Below are positions 1-7,586 of a stretch of DNA of 7,639 nucleotides, one piece after another. Under the pieces are notes generated by a model. It was not told the DNA's origin and ran no database searches. It saw nothing but the letters and a program-made list of their open reading frames with translations. The stretch spans positions 1 to 7,639 of the forward strand of contig CAAGLV010000030.1 of the NCBI GenBank assembly GCA_900770875.1, in the 5' to 3' direction. Positions within the stretch are counted from its first letter, which is position 1. Every line of letters begins with the position of its first letter. The position numbers were made by a program, and so were the translations under genes. The DNA is from Flavobacteriales bacterium (GTDB lineage: Bacteria > Bacteroidota > Bacteroidia > Flavobacteriales > Weeksellaceae).

Positions 1-3000
1 CAAAATCAATATTTAAATAATCTAAAAGCTGATTCTATAGCAGAATTTATCAATGAAAAGGAAAAACTAGCTGCTAAATTTTTTTATGATGCATGGTATA
101 GTGCAATTATATATAACGAATTAGTTGATAATTTAATAGCCCAGAAAGAATTGAATAAGGTTTTTGAAATTGAACAAAAATTAAAATCAAAATATCCTAA
201 TTTAGCTGCTACAAAGGAGGTTACTCAAAAAGCAAATACAATTCGTGCTAAAGTTTATTCGGTTCGTTTAGATGCTTACGTTTATCCAAATCAAAATATT
301 CCAGTAAATATTATCTATAAAAACCTTTCTAAATTATTTGTTCGCATTTATTCTTACGAACCAAAGTTTGGAGATGATAATATAACATATAAATTACAAG
401 CGTACAGAGAAACTGATTTTCCTGCGATAGAAAAAATACTAGGAAAATTAAAAGTGGTAGAACAATATGCGATTGATTTAAAAAACTTTGATGATTTTCA
501 AAATCATTCAACGGTTGCAAAATTAAATCCTTTAAAAGAAGGTAATTATATCATAATGTTTTCGCCAGATGATCAATTTTCTATTCAATCGAAAGAAAAT
601 CCAGTGGAGTTTAATGTGCTTTCAGTAACAAAACATACGATTAGTTTAAAGGATAATCAATTATATGTAGTCGATCGTCATACGGGTTTGCCACAAGTAA
701 ATACACCTTTACAAATTTTTTATAAAGAAGGGAATACAACAAAATCGGCTAATTACACAACAGATAAAAATGGAATTGCAAAAATTAATGAACAAAATAA
801 GAGCATAGGCTATAAGGTTGTGAATGATCCTGTTTTATTCCAGAATTATGCGCCAAGTTACACGCCTTTTGTAGAGAAAGACCAAACCGAATTAAATGCT
901 GAAATTTTAACGGACAGAGCGATTTATCGTCCAGGACAAATTGTTTATTTTAAAACGATTGCATATCAAACAAAGAACAAAGAAAATTCCGTTGTTCCTA
1001 ATTTAAAAATTGATGTGATTTTACGCGATGTAAACGATAAACAAACTGCTCAAGTAGAAGGAATAACAAACGAATTTGGTTCGTTTAGTGGACAATTTCA
1101 ACTTCCTTCTTCAGTTTTAACAGGAGAATTTACTATTGAGGTTGTACCGCAATCAGCAGAATATTTTTCAGATAGTTCTAAATCAATTAAAGTTGAAGAA
1201 TATAAACGCCCAAAATTTGAAGTAAAGATTGATAAAAATAATGGAATTTATACATTAAATGAAACGATAAAAGTAGAAGGAAAAGCAGAATCTTTTTCGG
1301 GTGCAATGATAAGTGGAGCAAAGGTTTCTTATCGTGTATATCGTCAAGAAATTTATACGTTTTGGCCATGGTATCGCTCTGTTTCAGACTTGAATAATTC
1401 GGCCGAAGAAATTACATTTGGAGAAACTGAAACAAATAATCAAGGTACTTTTTCGTTTGATTTTGTTGCAAAGCCAGCTGTAGATAAAGCAGATTATGCG
1501 CGTTTGTATACTTATAAAGTAGAAGTTAATGTAACCGATATTAATGGAGAAACGCAATCAACAACTTCTGTAATAAAAGTAGGAGATAATCCATTACTTG
1601 TCAACGTTAATTTAGGTCAAAAGATTTCTGTCGATCAATTAAAAGATTTTACAATTTCGGTAACTAATGTAAATGGTGTAAAACAAAATGCAAAAGGAAA
1701 GGTAGAAATTTACCAATTACAAGCACCAAAACAGGTATTAAGAAAATCTAATTTCTCATCGGATTATAATTTGTATTCGGAAGAAGAATTCAGAAAACTT
1801 TTTCCGAATCAACCATACGGTGATGAAAACAATCCAAAGAATTGGAAAGTAGGAGCTAAAGTTTTTGAGATGAATTTTGATACAGCACTTTCTAATCAAA
1901 TTAATTTCCCTCAAGCATCAAAATTACAAGAGAATTACTACATCGTAAAAGCATTTGTTTTAGATGAGAAGAATAAAACAGAAGTCGAGCAATTAATTTA
2001 TGTTTCTAATCCCGAAAAGCAAAACGCTTATACGTTATTAAATGTTTATCCAAATCAATCCACATACAAAGTTGGAGAAAAGGCAAAGGTTACATTTAAA
2101 TCGAGTACGAAAGATACTTATGTTTATTACACGATTTCTAAACAAAACGGAACTGAAGAAGAAGGTGTTTTAAATTTAAAAAAGAAGAACGAATTAATTA
2201 TTCCGATTACAAAAGAAGATTTAGGTGGAATTTCGGTTAGTTATTTCACTATTAAATACAATGATATAGAGAAAGGAATGATTAAGTTAAATGTTCCTTA
2301 TCCACCAAAAGATTTAACCATAACTACCGAAGTTTTTAGAGATAAATTATTACCAGGAGAAAAAGAAAAATGGCAATTAAAGATTGCTGGTCCAAATAAA
2401 GAAAAGATTTCTGCCGAAGTTTTAGCTACAATGTACGATGCTTCTTTAGATCAGTTTACGTCACATGATATAGAGTTTATACCAAATCTATTTGGATGGC
2501 ATGCATTAAATCCTTACAGTCGTTTACGTACTGGTTTCGGGAATTCGTATACATCAAAAATTAATAATATTTATATCAATGATTATTTTTATGAATATAC
2601 CAATGGTTTAAACTTTTCTACATTCGATTTTTCGTTTAGTCCTTATCGCTTATCGAATCAGATAATGTATAAATCAAATTCTCCTTCAATGCGATTAGAA
2701 GGGAAAGTTTCTGGTTTAACAATTAATTCAGATGGACCAAGAACTTTAGAAGATGGTACTGGTATGGTATTGAACGAAGCAGTTATAGCAGCACCTAACG
2801 TAGGAACTCAAGCACCAAAAAATGAAAATTCAGATCAAGAAAAGCTTAACCAAGTTGTTGCGCGTAAAGTTTTAGACGAAACAGCTTTCTTTTATCCTAA
2901 TTTAAAAACAGATAGCGAAGGAAATGTAATTATCGAATTTACTGCTCCAGAATCGTTAACCGAATGGAAGTTAATGACCTTAGCACATACCAAAGATTTA

Positions 3001-5178
3001 AAAACAGGTTATTTAGAGCAACGCATTAAAACACAAAAAGAATTAATGATTGTACCTAATTTTCCTCGTTTTTTAAGAGATGGAGACGAAATAAATGTTA
3101 CAGCAAAAATTAGTAACCTATCAAATGAAATTTTAGATGGTACGGCTAAATTAATGTTGTTTGATGCCTTTACGATGCAACCTGTTGATGGACAATTTAA
3201 TTTACTAAAATCGACAATTGATTTTAGAATCGAAGAAGGAAATTCAACTAATGTAAATTGGCAAATTCAGGTTCCATCAACAGTGCAAGCTGTTGTTTAT
3301 CGTATAGTTGCCGCAGCTGGTAATTTTACGGATGGCGAAGAAGCTGCTTTACCAATTGTTACCAATCGTATGTTGGTTACCGAAACAATGCCGGTTTACA
3401 TTAAAGAGAATCAAAAAAAGACTTTCACTTTCGATCATTTAAAGAACAATCAATCTAAAACGTTAGCCAATTATAAATTAACGTTCGAGATGACAACCAA
3501 TCCAATTTGGTATGCGGTATTTGCTTTGCCTTATTTACGCGAATATCCTTACGAGTGTGCCGAGCAAGTTTTCTCTCGTTTATACGGAAACATGGTTTCT
3601 GAGAAGATTGTGTCATCTCATCCAAAAATTAAAGCTGTTTTTGATGAATGGAATAAAAACAATGATTTAAAATCGAAATTAGAAGTTAATCAAGAATTAA
3701 AAAATATCATTTTAGAAGAAACGCCTTGGTTACGAAATGCCGAATCCGAAGCGCAACAACAAAAACAAATTGCGGCTTTATTTCAGTTAAATCAGATGCA
3801 AAACGAAATGAAAGCTGCTTTTGATAAATTATCAGCAAAGCAACAAGAAAATGGTGGTTTTGCTTGGTTCGATGGCGGAAATACAAACGAATACATAACA
3901 ACATATATCGTTTCTGGTTTTGGAAATTTAAAGAAAATGAATGTTAATTTTGATGCTTTTGGTATTGAAACAAATCCTTTAATAGAAAATGCGATTAATT
4001 ACATTGATGAGGTTAATTTAGCTCGTTATAAAACGTTTAAAGGAAAGCAAACCGAATTTAATAACATTATTTATTCAGACGGAATTCATTATTTATATGC
4101 ACGTTCATTTTTCTTGGATCAATTTCCAATGAATAAGGAAGTAGAAGAAATGAAAAACGTAATGTTGAAGAATTTAAATGCCAAAAAATTAGAGTTATCA
4201 TTACAACAAAAAGCAATGGCAGCTTTAGTATTAAATCGTTACGGTTTACAATCAGCAGCTAAAATTCTTTTAAATTCAGTTAAAGAAACTGCTGTTCTAT
4301 CAGACGAAATGGGAATGTATTGGAAAGCGAATCAACCAGGTTGGTTTTGGTACGATGCACCAATCGAAACACAAGCAGCATTAATCGAAGCTTTTGATGA
4401 AGTTACAGAGGATGTAAATTCGGTTGAAGAAATGAAAGTTTGGTTACTTAAAAACAAACAAACTAATCAATGGAATTCAACAAAAGCTACAACAAAAGCG
4501 GTTTATGCTTTAATGAATACAGGAAAATCGTGGATTGATGCCGAAAATGGAATTTCAGTTCAAATCGCTAATCAATTAATTGACTTAAATACAGATGCTC
4601 AAGCAGGTTCGGGTTATGTAAAAAAAGTTTGGAATGAAACTGAAATTACACCTGATTTTGGAAAAGTAGAAATCGAAAAAACTTCGCCAGGTGTAGCTTG
4701 GGGAGCAATGTATTGGCAATATTTTGAGGATTTAGATCAGATAAAAGCAGCCAATACAGGAATCAAATTCAATAAAAAACTATACATCAAACAAAATTCG
4801 ATGAATGGTCCAGTGCTAAAAGAAATTACAGCAGAAACACCATTAAAGGTAGGAGATATTGTAACAGTTCGTTTAGAAATTTCGATTGATCGCAACATGC
4901 AGTTTGTGCATATAAAAGATATGCGTGCAAGTGGTTTTGAGCCTGTAAATGTTTTATCGGGTTATAAATGGAAAGGCGAGTTTGGGTATTACGAAAGTAC
5001 ACGTGATGTAGCTACAAACTTCTTTGCTGATTACATGCCAAAAGGAACTTATGTTTTTGAATATGATTTAAAAGCAAATAATGCAGGTAACTTTTCGAAC
5101 GGAATTACATCGATGCAAAATATGTATGCACCCGAATTATCCGCACATAGTGAAGGAATTCGTGTCGAAATTAAATAA
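1..5178 (+). CDS. Alpha-2-macroglobulin family protein (bacterial A2M), 5'-partial
   Basis: Bacterial A2Ms are periplasmic or surface protease traps: cleavage of a bait segment exposes a thioester that captures the attacking protease. The frame is open from base 1, so the TTG at 151 is internal; 1725 residues are visible and the start lies upstream. Window residue numbers: helical N-terminal region to about 75; early MG domains to about 295, with a D-x-x-TGLP turn near 225-231; MG2 about 297-385 with the signature TDRAIYRPGQ at 304-313; further MG domains to about 660; bait-region domain from about 670, with YDASLDQF at 812-819; a variable aromatic/Asn-rich segment 830-950; A2M domain about 952-1045 with FFYPNL and TEWK (W989); thioester motif CAEQ, C1186 and Q1189; alpha/alpha toroid to about 1490, with GGFAWF at 1285-1290; C-terminal MG10-like domain about 1600-1725. 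E. coli YfhM is about 1650 residues; Bacteroidota members are usually longer, so a few hundred residues may be missing. No pbpC partner is seen downstream; upstream is unknown. Confidence 0.95.
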   Translation, partial: QNQYLNNLKADSIAEFINEKEKLAAKFFYDAWYSAIIYNELVDNLIAQKELNKVFEIEQKLKSKYPNLAATKEVTQKANTIRAKVYSVRLDAYVYPNQNIPVNIIYKNLSKLFVRIYSYEPKFGDDNITYKLQAYRETDFPAIEKILGKLKVVEQYAIDLKNFDDFQNHSTVAKLNPLKEGNYIIMFSPDDQFSIQSKENPVEFNVLSVTKHTISLKDNQLYVVDRHTGLPQVNTPLQIFYKEGNTTKSANYTTDKNGIAKINEQNKSIGYKVVNDPVLFQNYAPSYTPFVEKDQTELNAEILTDRAIYRPGQIVYFKTIAYQTKNKENSVVPNLKIDVILRDVNDKQTAQVEGITNEFGSFSGQFQLPSSVLTGEFTIEVVPQSAEYFSDSSKSIKVEEYKRPKFEVKIDKNNGIYTLNETIKVEGKAESFSGAMISGAKVSYRVYRQEIYTFWPWYRSVSDLNNSAEEITFGETETNNQGTFSFDFVAKPAVDKADYARLYTYKVEVNVTDINGETQSTTSVIKVGDNPLLVNVNLGQKISVDQLKDFTISVTNVNGVKQNAKGKVEIYQLQAPKQVLRKSNFSSDYNLYSEEEFRKLFPNQPYGDENNPKNWKVGAKVFEMNFDTALSNQINFPQASKLQENYYIVKAFVLDEKNKTEVEQLIYVSNPEKQNAYTLLNVYPNQSTYKVGEKAKVTFKSSTKDTYVYYTISKQNGTEEEGVLNLKKKNELIIPITKEDLGGISVSYFTIKYNDIEKGMIKLNVPYPPKDLTITTEVFRDKLLPGEKEKWQLKIAGPNKEKISAEVLATMYDASLDQFTSHDIEFIPNLFGWHALNPYSRLRTGFGNSYTSKINNIYINDYFYEYTNGLNFSTFDFSFSPYRLSNQIMYKSNSPSMRLEGKVSGLTINSDGPRTLEDGTGMVLNEAVIAAPNVGTQAPKNENSDQEKLNQVVARKVLDETAFFYPNLKTDSEGNVIIEFTAPESLTEWKLMTLAHTKDLKTGYLEQRIKTQKELMIVPNFPRFLRDGDEINVTAKISNLSNEILDGTAKLMLFDAFTMQPVDGQFNLLKSTIDFRIEEGNSTNVNWQIQVPSTVQAVVYRIVAAAGNFTDGEEAALPIVTNRMLVTETMPVYIKENQKKTFTFDHLKNNQSKTLANYKLTFEMTTNPIWYAVFALPYLREYPYECAEQVFSRLYGNMVSEKIVSSHPKIKAVFDEWNKNNDLKSKLEVNQELKNIILEETPWLRNAESEAQQQKQIAALFQLNQMQNEMKAAFDKLSAKQQENGGFAWFDGGNTNEYITTYIVSGFGNLKKMNVNFDAFGIETNPLIENAINYIDEVNLARYKTFKGKQTEFNNIIYSDGIHYLYARSFFLDQFPMNKEVEEMKNVMLKNLNAKKLELSLQQKAMAALVLNRYGLQSAAKILLNSVKETAVLSDEMGMYWKANQPGWFWYDAPIETQAALIEAFDEVTEDVNSVEEMKVWLLKNKQTNQWNSTKATTKAVYALMNTGKSWIDAENGISVQIANQLIDLNTDAQAGSGYVKKVWNETEITPDFGKVEIEKTSPGVAWGAMYWQYFEDLDQIKAANTGIKFNKKLYIKQNSMNGPVLKEITAETPLKVGDIVTVRLEISIDRNMQFVHIKDMRASGFEPVNVLSGYKWKGEFGYYESTRDVATNFFADYMPKGTYVFEYDLKANNAGNFSNGITSMQNMYAPELSAHSEGIRVEIK

Positions 5179-5193
5179 ATACAAGTTGATTAG

Positions 5194-5222
5194 AAGACCG
5201 AACTTTACGTTCGGTCTTTTTT
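5194..5222 (+). terminator. Intrinsic terminator of the A2M gene
   Basis: A perfect 10-bp stem pairs AAGACCGAAC (5194-5203) with GTTCGGTCTT (5209-5218) around a 5-base loop TTTAC. A run of six T (5217-5222) follows. It begins 16 bases after the A2M stop codon and precedes the next start by about 40 bases, so the A2M gene is probably a separate transcription unit from the phosphodiesterase gene. Confidence 0.88.
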
Positions 5223-5248
5223 ATGCTACATTACTTAAACAAAAGTTT

Positions 5249-5256
5249 TATTTTTG
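5249..5256 (+). promoter_or_regulatory. Candidate Bacteroidota -7 promoter element (TATTTTTG) for the phosphodiesterase gene
   Basis: TATTTTTG fits the Bacteroidota -7 consensus TAnnTTTG and lies between the upstream terminator and the ATG at 5261. No clear TTG -33 element is seen 17-23 bases upstream. The octamer ends only 4 bases before the ATG, so a transcript from it would be nearly or fully leaderless. The match may be chance in AT-rich DNA. Confidence 0.35.
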
Positions 5257-5260
5257 GAAT

Positions 5261-6529
5261 ATGAAAAGATTAATACTAAATATTGTTACAACAATTACAT
5301 TTCTTACTGCATATAACGCAAATGCACAAGTGGTAGAAGAGCAATTAGTTGTAGAGAATAGAGTAAATGCAAAAGAGCAACAAGAAAAACCTTACGTAAT
5401 TTTAATTTCGATAGACGGTTTTCGATACGATTATCCAGAGAAACATCAAGCAAATAATCTGGTCGAATTAGCTAAAAATGGAGTGAGAGCAGAGGCGATG
5501 TATCCCTCATTTCCGTCGGTAACGTTTCCAAATCATTATACTATTGCAACAGGATTAACACCAATTCATCACGGCTTAGTTGGGAATAATATGTTAGATA
5601 GAACAACGGGAGATCGTTATTCGTTAGGAAATAGAGAGGCAGTAACTAATGCGAAATGGTATGGAGGTACGCCAATTTGGAATTTAGCCGAACAAAACAA
5701 TATGTTAGCAGCTTGCTATTATTGGCCAGGATCCGAAGCACCAATTAATGGAATGTTTCCAACTTATTCGTATAAATACTCAGAGAAAACACCAATTGAT
5801 GAACGAATTAACGAGGTTACAAAATGGTTAGAATTACCTGCTGAAAAACGTCCGCATTTAATTACGTTTTATTTCCCTGAAGTAGATCATGCAGGGCACA
5901 CATTTGGTCCTGATGCACAAGAAACGTTTGATGCTGTTCAGTTTGTAGATCAATCAATTAAAAAATTAAACGATGAGGTGGCTAAAACAGGTTTAGATGT
6001 CAATTTTATTGTTGTTTCGGATCATGGAATGACTCGTATTGATGATTTAAATCCGATGGAATTACCAATTAAAATTGAGGACGAGAAATTAAGTGTAGCA
6101 ACAAGTGGATCTTATGTAAGTTTATTTGTAAAAGATAAAGCTAATATTGATGCTATTTACAAGGAGATAAAAGCTAAAAAAGATCCGCGTTACGACGTAT
6201 ATAAAACAACAAATGTTCCGTCAAAATATCATTTTGATGCAAAAAATGATCGTTATAATCGTATAGGCGATATTATTTTAATTGCACACGCACCTAACTA
6301 TTTTTCAAATCGTAAAGCACCAAAAGGTGCACATGGGTATTTGGTAAAAGAAACGCCAGAGATGCAAGCTAATTTTATAGCTTGGGGACCTAATTTTAAG
6401 AAGGGTGAAGTAATTAAACCTTTTCCTAATACAGATGTTTATCCTTTAGTTGCCAAGATTTTAGATTTAGAGATTAAAGAACCAATTGATGGTACAACTA
6501 AATTAGCAGATAAAGTTTTAAAGAAATAA
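5261..6529 (+). CDS. Secreted ectonucleotide pyrophosphatase/phosphodiesterase (ENPP/NPP family)
   Basis: This predicted periplasmic two-zinc enzyme of the alkaline phosphatase superfamily should cleave phosphodiester or pyrophosphate bonds, for example in nucleotides, through a covalent Thr intermediate. The protein has 422 residues. The ATG start is chosen because it opens a typical Sec signal peptide: K2 and R3, a hydrophobic core 4-18, and an A-N-A site at 20-22 with likely cleavage before Q23. There is no Cys at +1, so it is not a lipoprotein. Visible active-site residues are D52 (SIDGF), nucleophile T88 (SVTFPNHYT), N109 (HGLVGNNM), D209 and H213 (VDHAGH), D254 and H255 (SDHGM) and H358 (GAHGY). 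This is the full set known from Xanthomonas NPP, and the length fits a single-domain bacterial NPP. The gene is isolated between two terminators. No strong ribosome binding site is seen, as is usual in this phylum. Substrate preference cannot be read from the sequence. Confidence 0.93.
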   Translation: MKRLILNIVTTITFLTAYNANAQVVEEQLVVENRVNAKEQQEKPYVILISIDGFRYDYPEKHQANNLVELAKNGVRAEAMYPSFPSVTFPNHYTIATGLTPIHHGLVGNNMLDRTTGDRYSLGNREAVTNAKWYGGTPIWNLAEQNNMLAACYYWPGSEAPINGMFPTYSYKYSEKTPIDERINEVTKWLELPAEKRPHLITFYFPEVDHAGHTFGPDAQETFDAVQFVDQSIKKLNDEVAKTGLDVNFIVVSDHGMTRIDDLNPMELPIKIEDEKLSVATSGSYVSLFVKDKANIDAIYKEIKAKKDPRYDVYKTTNVPSKYHFDAKNDRYNRIGDIILIAHAPNYFSNRKAPKGAHGYLVKETPEMQANFIAWGPNFKKGEVIKPFPNTDVYPLVAKILDLEIKEPIDGTTKLADKVLKK

Positions 6530-6548
6530 TTAGAAATTGATTAATACG

Positions 6549-6584
6549 AAAAGCTCCTTTTTAATGAATAAAAGGAGCTTTTTT
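6549..6584 (+). terminator. Intrinsic terminator of the phosphodiesterase gene
   Basis: A perfect 13-bp stem pairs 6549-6561 with 6570-6582 (core AGCTCC/GGAGCT) around an 8-base loop TAATGAAT, and the T run extends to 6584. It starts 20 bases after the stop codon at 6527-6529. The flanking A and T runs mirror each other, so it could act on both strands, but no minus-strand gene ends here. Confidence 0.9.
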
Positions 6585-6585
6585 A

Positions 6586-6619
6586 TTGTGAATTTTAAAT
6601 TGCTTTTAGCTTATTTTTG
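6586..6619 (+). promoter_or_regulatory. Candidate Bacteroidota promoter of the Gre-like gene
   Basis: TATTTTTG at 6612-6619 matches the -7 consensus TAnnTTTG. A TTG at 6586-6588 lies 23 bases upstream, at the long edge of the usual spacing for the -33 element. The expected transcription start near 6624-6626 would leave a leader of about 15 bases before the ATG at 6641. The position just after the upstream terminator supports it. Confidence 0.45.
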
Positions 6620-6640
6620 TTGCAGAGCAATGCGATAAAG

Positions 6641-7078
6641 ATGACAAAAGAATTATACGATCAAATAGCAACTACATTACAAGAAAAAATCACATATTTA
6701 CAGCAATTAATTGATGATTTACGTGCATCTAATAACGATACTAAAAGTAGTATGGGGGATAAGTACGAAACTTCTCGCGAAATGATGCAACAAGAAATTA
6801 CACGAATTCAAAATCAATTAAACGAAGTTTTAATTCAGCAGGAACAATTTGCTAAAATAGGAGTAAAAACAAACGATATAATTGGCTTAGGAAGTTATGT
6901 AGAAACATCGATGGGTAATTTTTGTATTGCAGTTAGTTTGGGCGAAATCATTTATCATTCAAAAAAAGTATTTGTTCTCTCACCAATAACTCCACTGGCA
7001 AAATTACTAATAGGTAAAAAAGTAGGAGATATTTATACCTTAAATAATAAAGAACATAGGGTATTAGTAGTGGATTAA
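6641..7078 (+). CDS. GreA/GreB-like transcription elongation factor family protein
   Basis: This protein has 145 residues. GreA/GreB factors enter the RNA polymerase secondary channel and stimulate cleavage of backtracked RNA; that role here is inferred. Residues 1-70 are strongly helical and heptad-like (coiled coil). Between the probable helices lies TKSSMGDKYETSREM (34-48), with G39-D40-x-x-E43. It aligns in spacing and position with the GDLKE tip of E. coli GreA (D41, E44). Residues about 75-145 form the GreA/GreB C-terminal FKBP-like domain, with a GLGSYV strand and the hallmark SPITPLAKLLIGKKVGD (about 114-130). Similar flavobacterial proteins are often labelled 3-oxoacyl-ACP synthase, which nothing here supports. 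The ATG at 6641 is preferred over the in-frame TTG at 6617, because the latter overlaps the promoter octamer and adds non-conserved residues. The gene has its own promoter candidate and faces a convergent gene. It is probably a lineage-specific paralogue beside a canonical GreA elsewhere. Confidence 0.85.
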   Translation: MTKELYDQIATTLQEKITYLQQLIDDLRASNNDTKSSMGDKYETSREMMQQEITRIQNQLNEVLIQQEQFAKIGVKTNDIIGLGSYVETSMGNFCIAVSLGEIIYHSKKVFVLSPITPLAKLLIGKKVGDIYTLNNKEHRVLVVD

Positions 7079-7094
7079 TACCCTATGTTCTTTA
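7048..7094. terminator. 19-bp perfect hairpin across the Gre-like stop codon; probable shared terminator
   Basis: Bases 7048-7066 are exactly complementary to 7076-7094, leaving a 9-base loop. The left arm encodes residues near the Gre-like C-terminus and the right arm contains its TAA stop (7076-7078). No T run follows on the + strand. On the - strand the stem is followed by a T-rich stretch (TTTATTATTT), so it fits better as a terminator for the convergent gene at 7134-7586. It may also stabilise the 3' end of the Gre-like mRNA. Confidence 0.6.
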
Positions 7095-7133
7095 ATTGTA
7101 TAAATAAAATGGTTTTAAATTAATAAACAAGTA

Positions 7134-7586
7134 TTAAAGTTTGCGAATAGAAACATACTTTTCATAAGGAAATAGCTCTTCACCTGCAAAAAAACGACTT
7201 ATATTGTTTTTGTTATTTGCCGCATCATTTTTTACTTGTTTACCTGTTGTATTAATACTTAATGCAGGATTAACTGCACTAAAGTAAATATTAGTACCAG
7301 CTGTTAATTCTACAATTGTCGGTGGAATATAAATAATATCAGGTATGCCAGCATTAGGGCCAATAATTACAGATCTTACACCAGTTAAAGGATTATTTGG
7401 AGCAACAGCATAGTTAGGATAATTGATTGTATTTGCAGATGTTGTAAAAAAAAGATTGATAGCAACAAAATCAGTTGTAGCTAAGCTAAGCTCACCATAA
7501 TAAGGATTTAGAATAATATAGCCACTAATTTCATACATCCCATTTTCTAAAATTTTAAAATAGGAAGAGTTGTAAATCGTCAGCAA
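7134..7586 (-). CDS. Hypothetical protein, probably the 3' remnant of a truncated gene
   Basis: I do not recognise this protein. About 150 residues are readable. It is rich in Asn, Thr, Ile, Tyr and Phe, with alternating hydrophobic patterns that suggest a beta-sandwich (for example YFKILENGMYEISGYIIL and FVAINLFFTTS). That resembles the C-terminal domain of secreted or surface proteins in Flavobacteriia, but this is only an impression. There is no convincing start: the TTG at 7586-7584 lies inside what looks like a beta-strand region, and the first ATG (7538-7536) would cut into the domain. The frame runs upstream to a TGA at 7634-7632 through sequence that looks non-coding. No signal peptide is present. 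The simplest reading is a gene whose 5' part was lost or separated by insertion near 7585. A translated small protein from TTG or ATG cannot be excluded. Confidence 0.5.
   Translation of the reverse strand: MLTIYNSSYFKILENGMYEISGYIILNPYYGELSLATTDFVAINLFFTTSANTINYPNYAVAPNNPLTGVRSVIIGPNAGIPDIIYIPPTIVELTAGTNIYFSAVNPALSINTTGKQVKNDAANNKNNISRFFAGEELFPYEKYVSIRKL

Noticed and set aside
329..520. Minus-strand open frame of 63 codons within the A2M gene
   Set aside because: It is antisense to well-supported coding sequence, with a composition expected of a shadow frame; no independent signals.
1187..1369. Minus-strand open frame of 60 codons within the A2M gene
   Set aside because: It is antisense to the conserved MG domains; the Leu/His-rich translation is a by-product of the AT-rich plus-strand codons.
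3707..3904. Minus-strand open frame of 65 codons opposite the thioester toroid
   Set aside because: The plus strand carries recognised family motifs here; no promoter or protein resemblance on the minus strand.
5081..5260. A longer N-terminus for the phosphodiesterase, starting inside the A2M gene
   Set aside because: It overlaps the A2M coding sequence and the terminator hairpin, has no ATG, and would bury the clear signal peptide that begins at 5261.
5261..6529. Sulfatase or classical alkaline phosphatase assignment
   Set aside because: There is no sulfatase C/S-x-P-x-R motif. The TFPNHYT nucleophile context and the VDHAGH and SDHGM ligands fit the nucleotide phosphodiesterase family.
6617..6640. 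TTG start for the Gre-like protein
   Set aside because: The TTG overlaps the promoter octamer, and the ATG at 6641 begins the conserved coiled coil.
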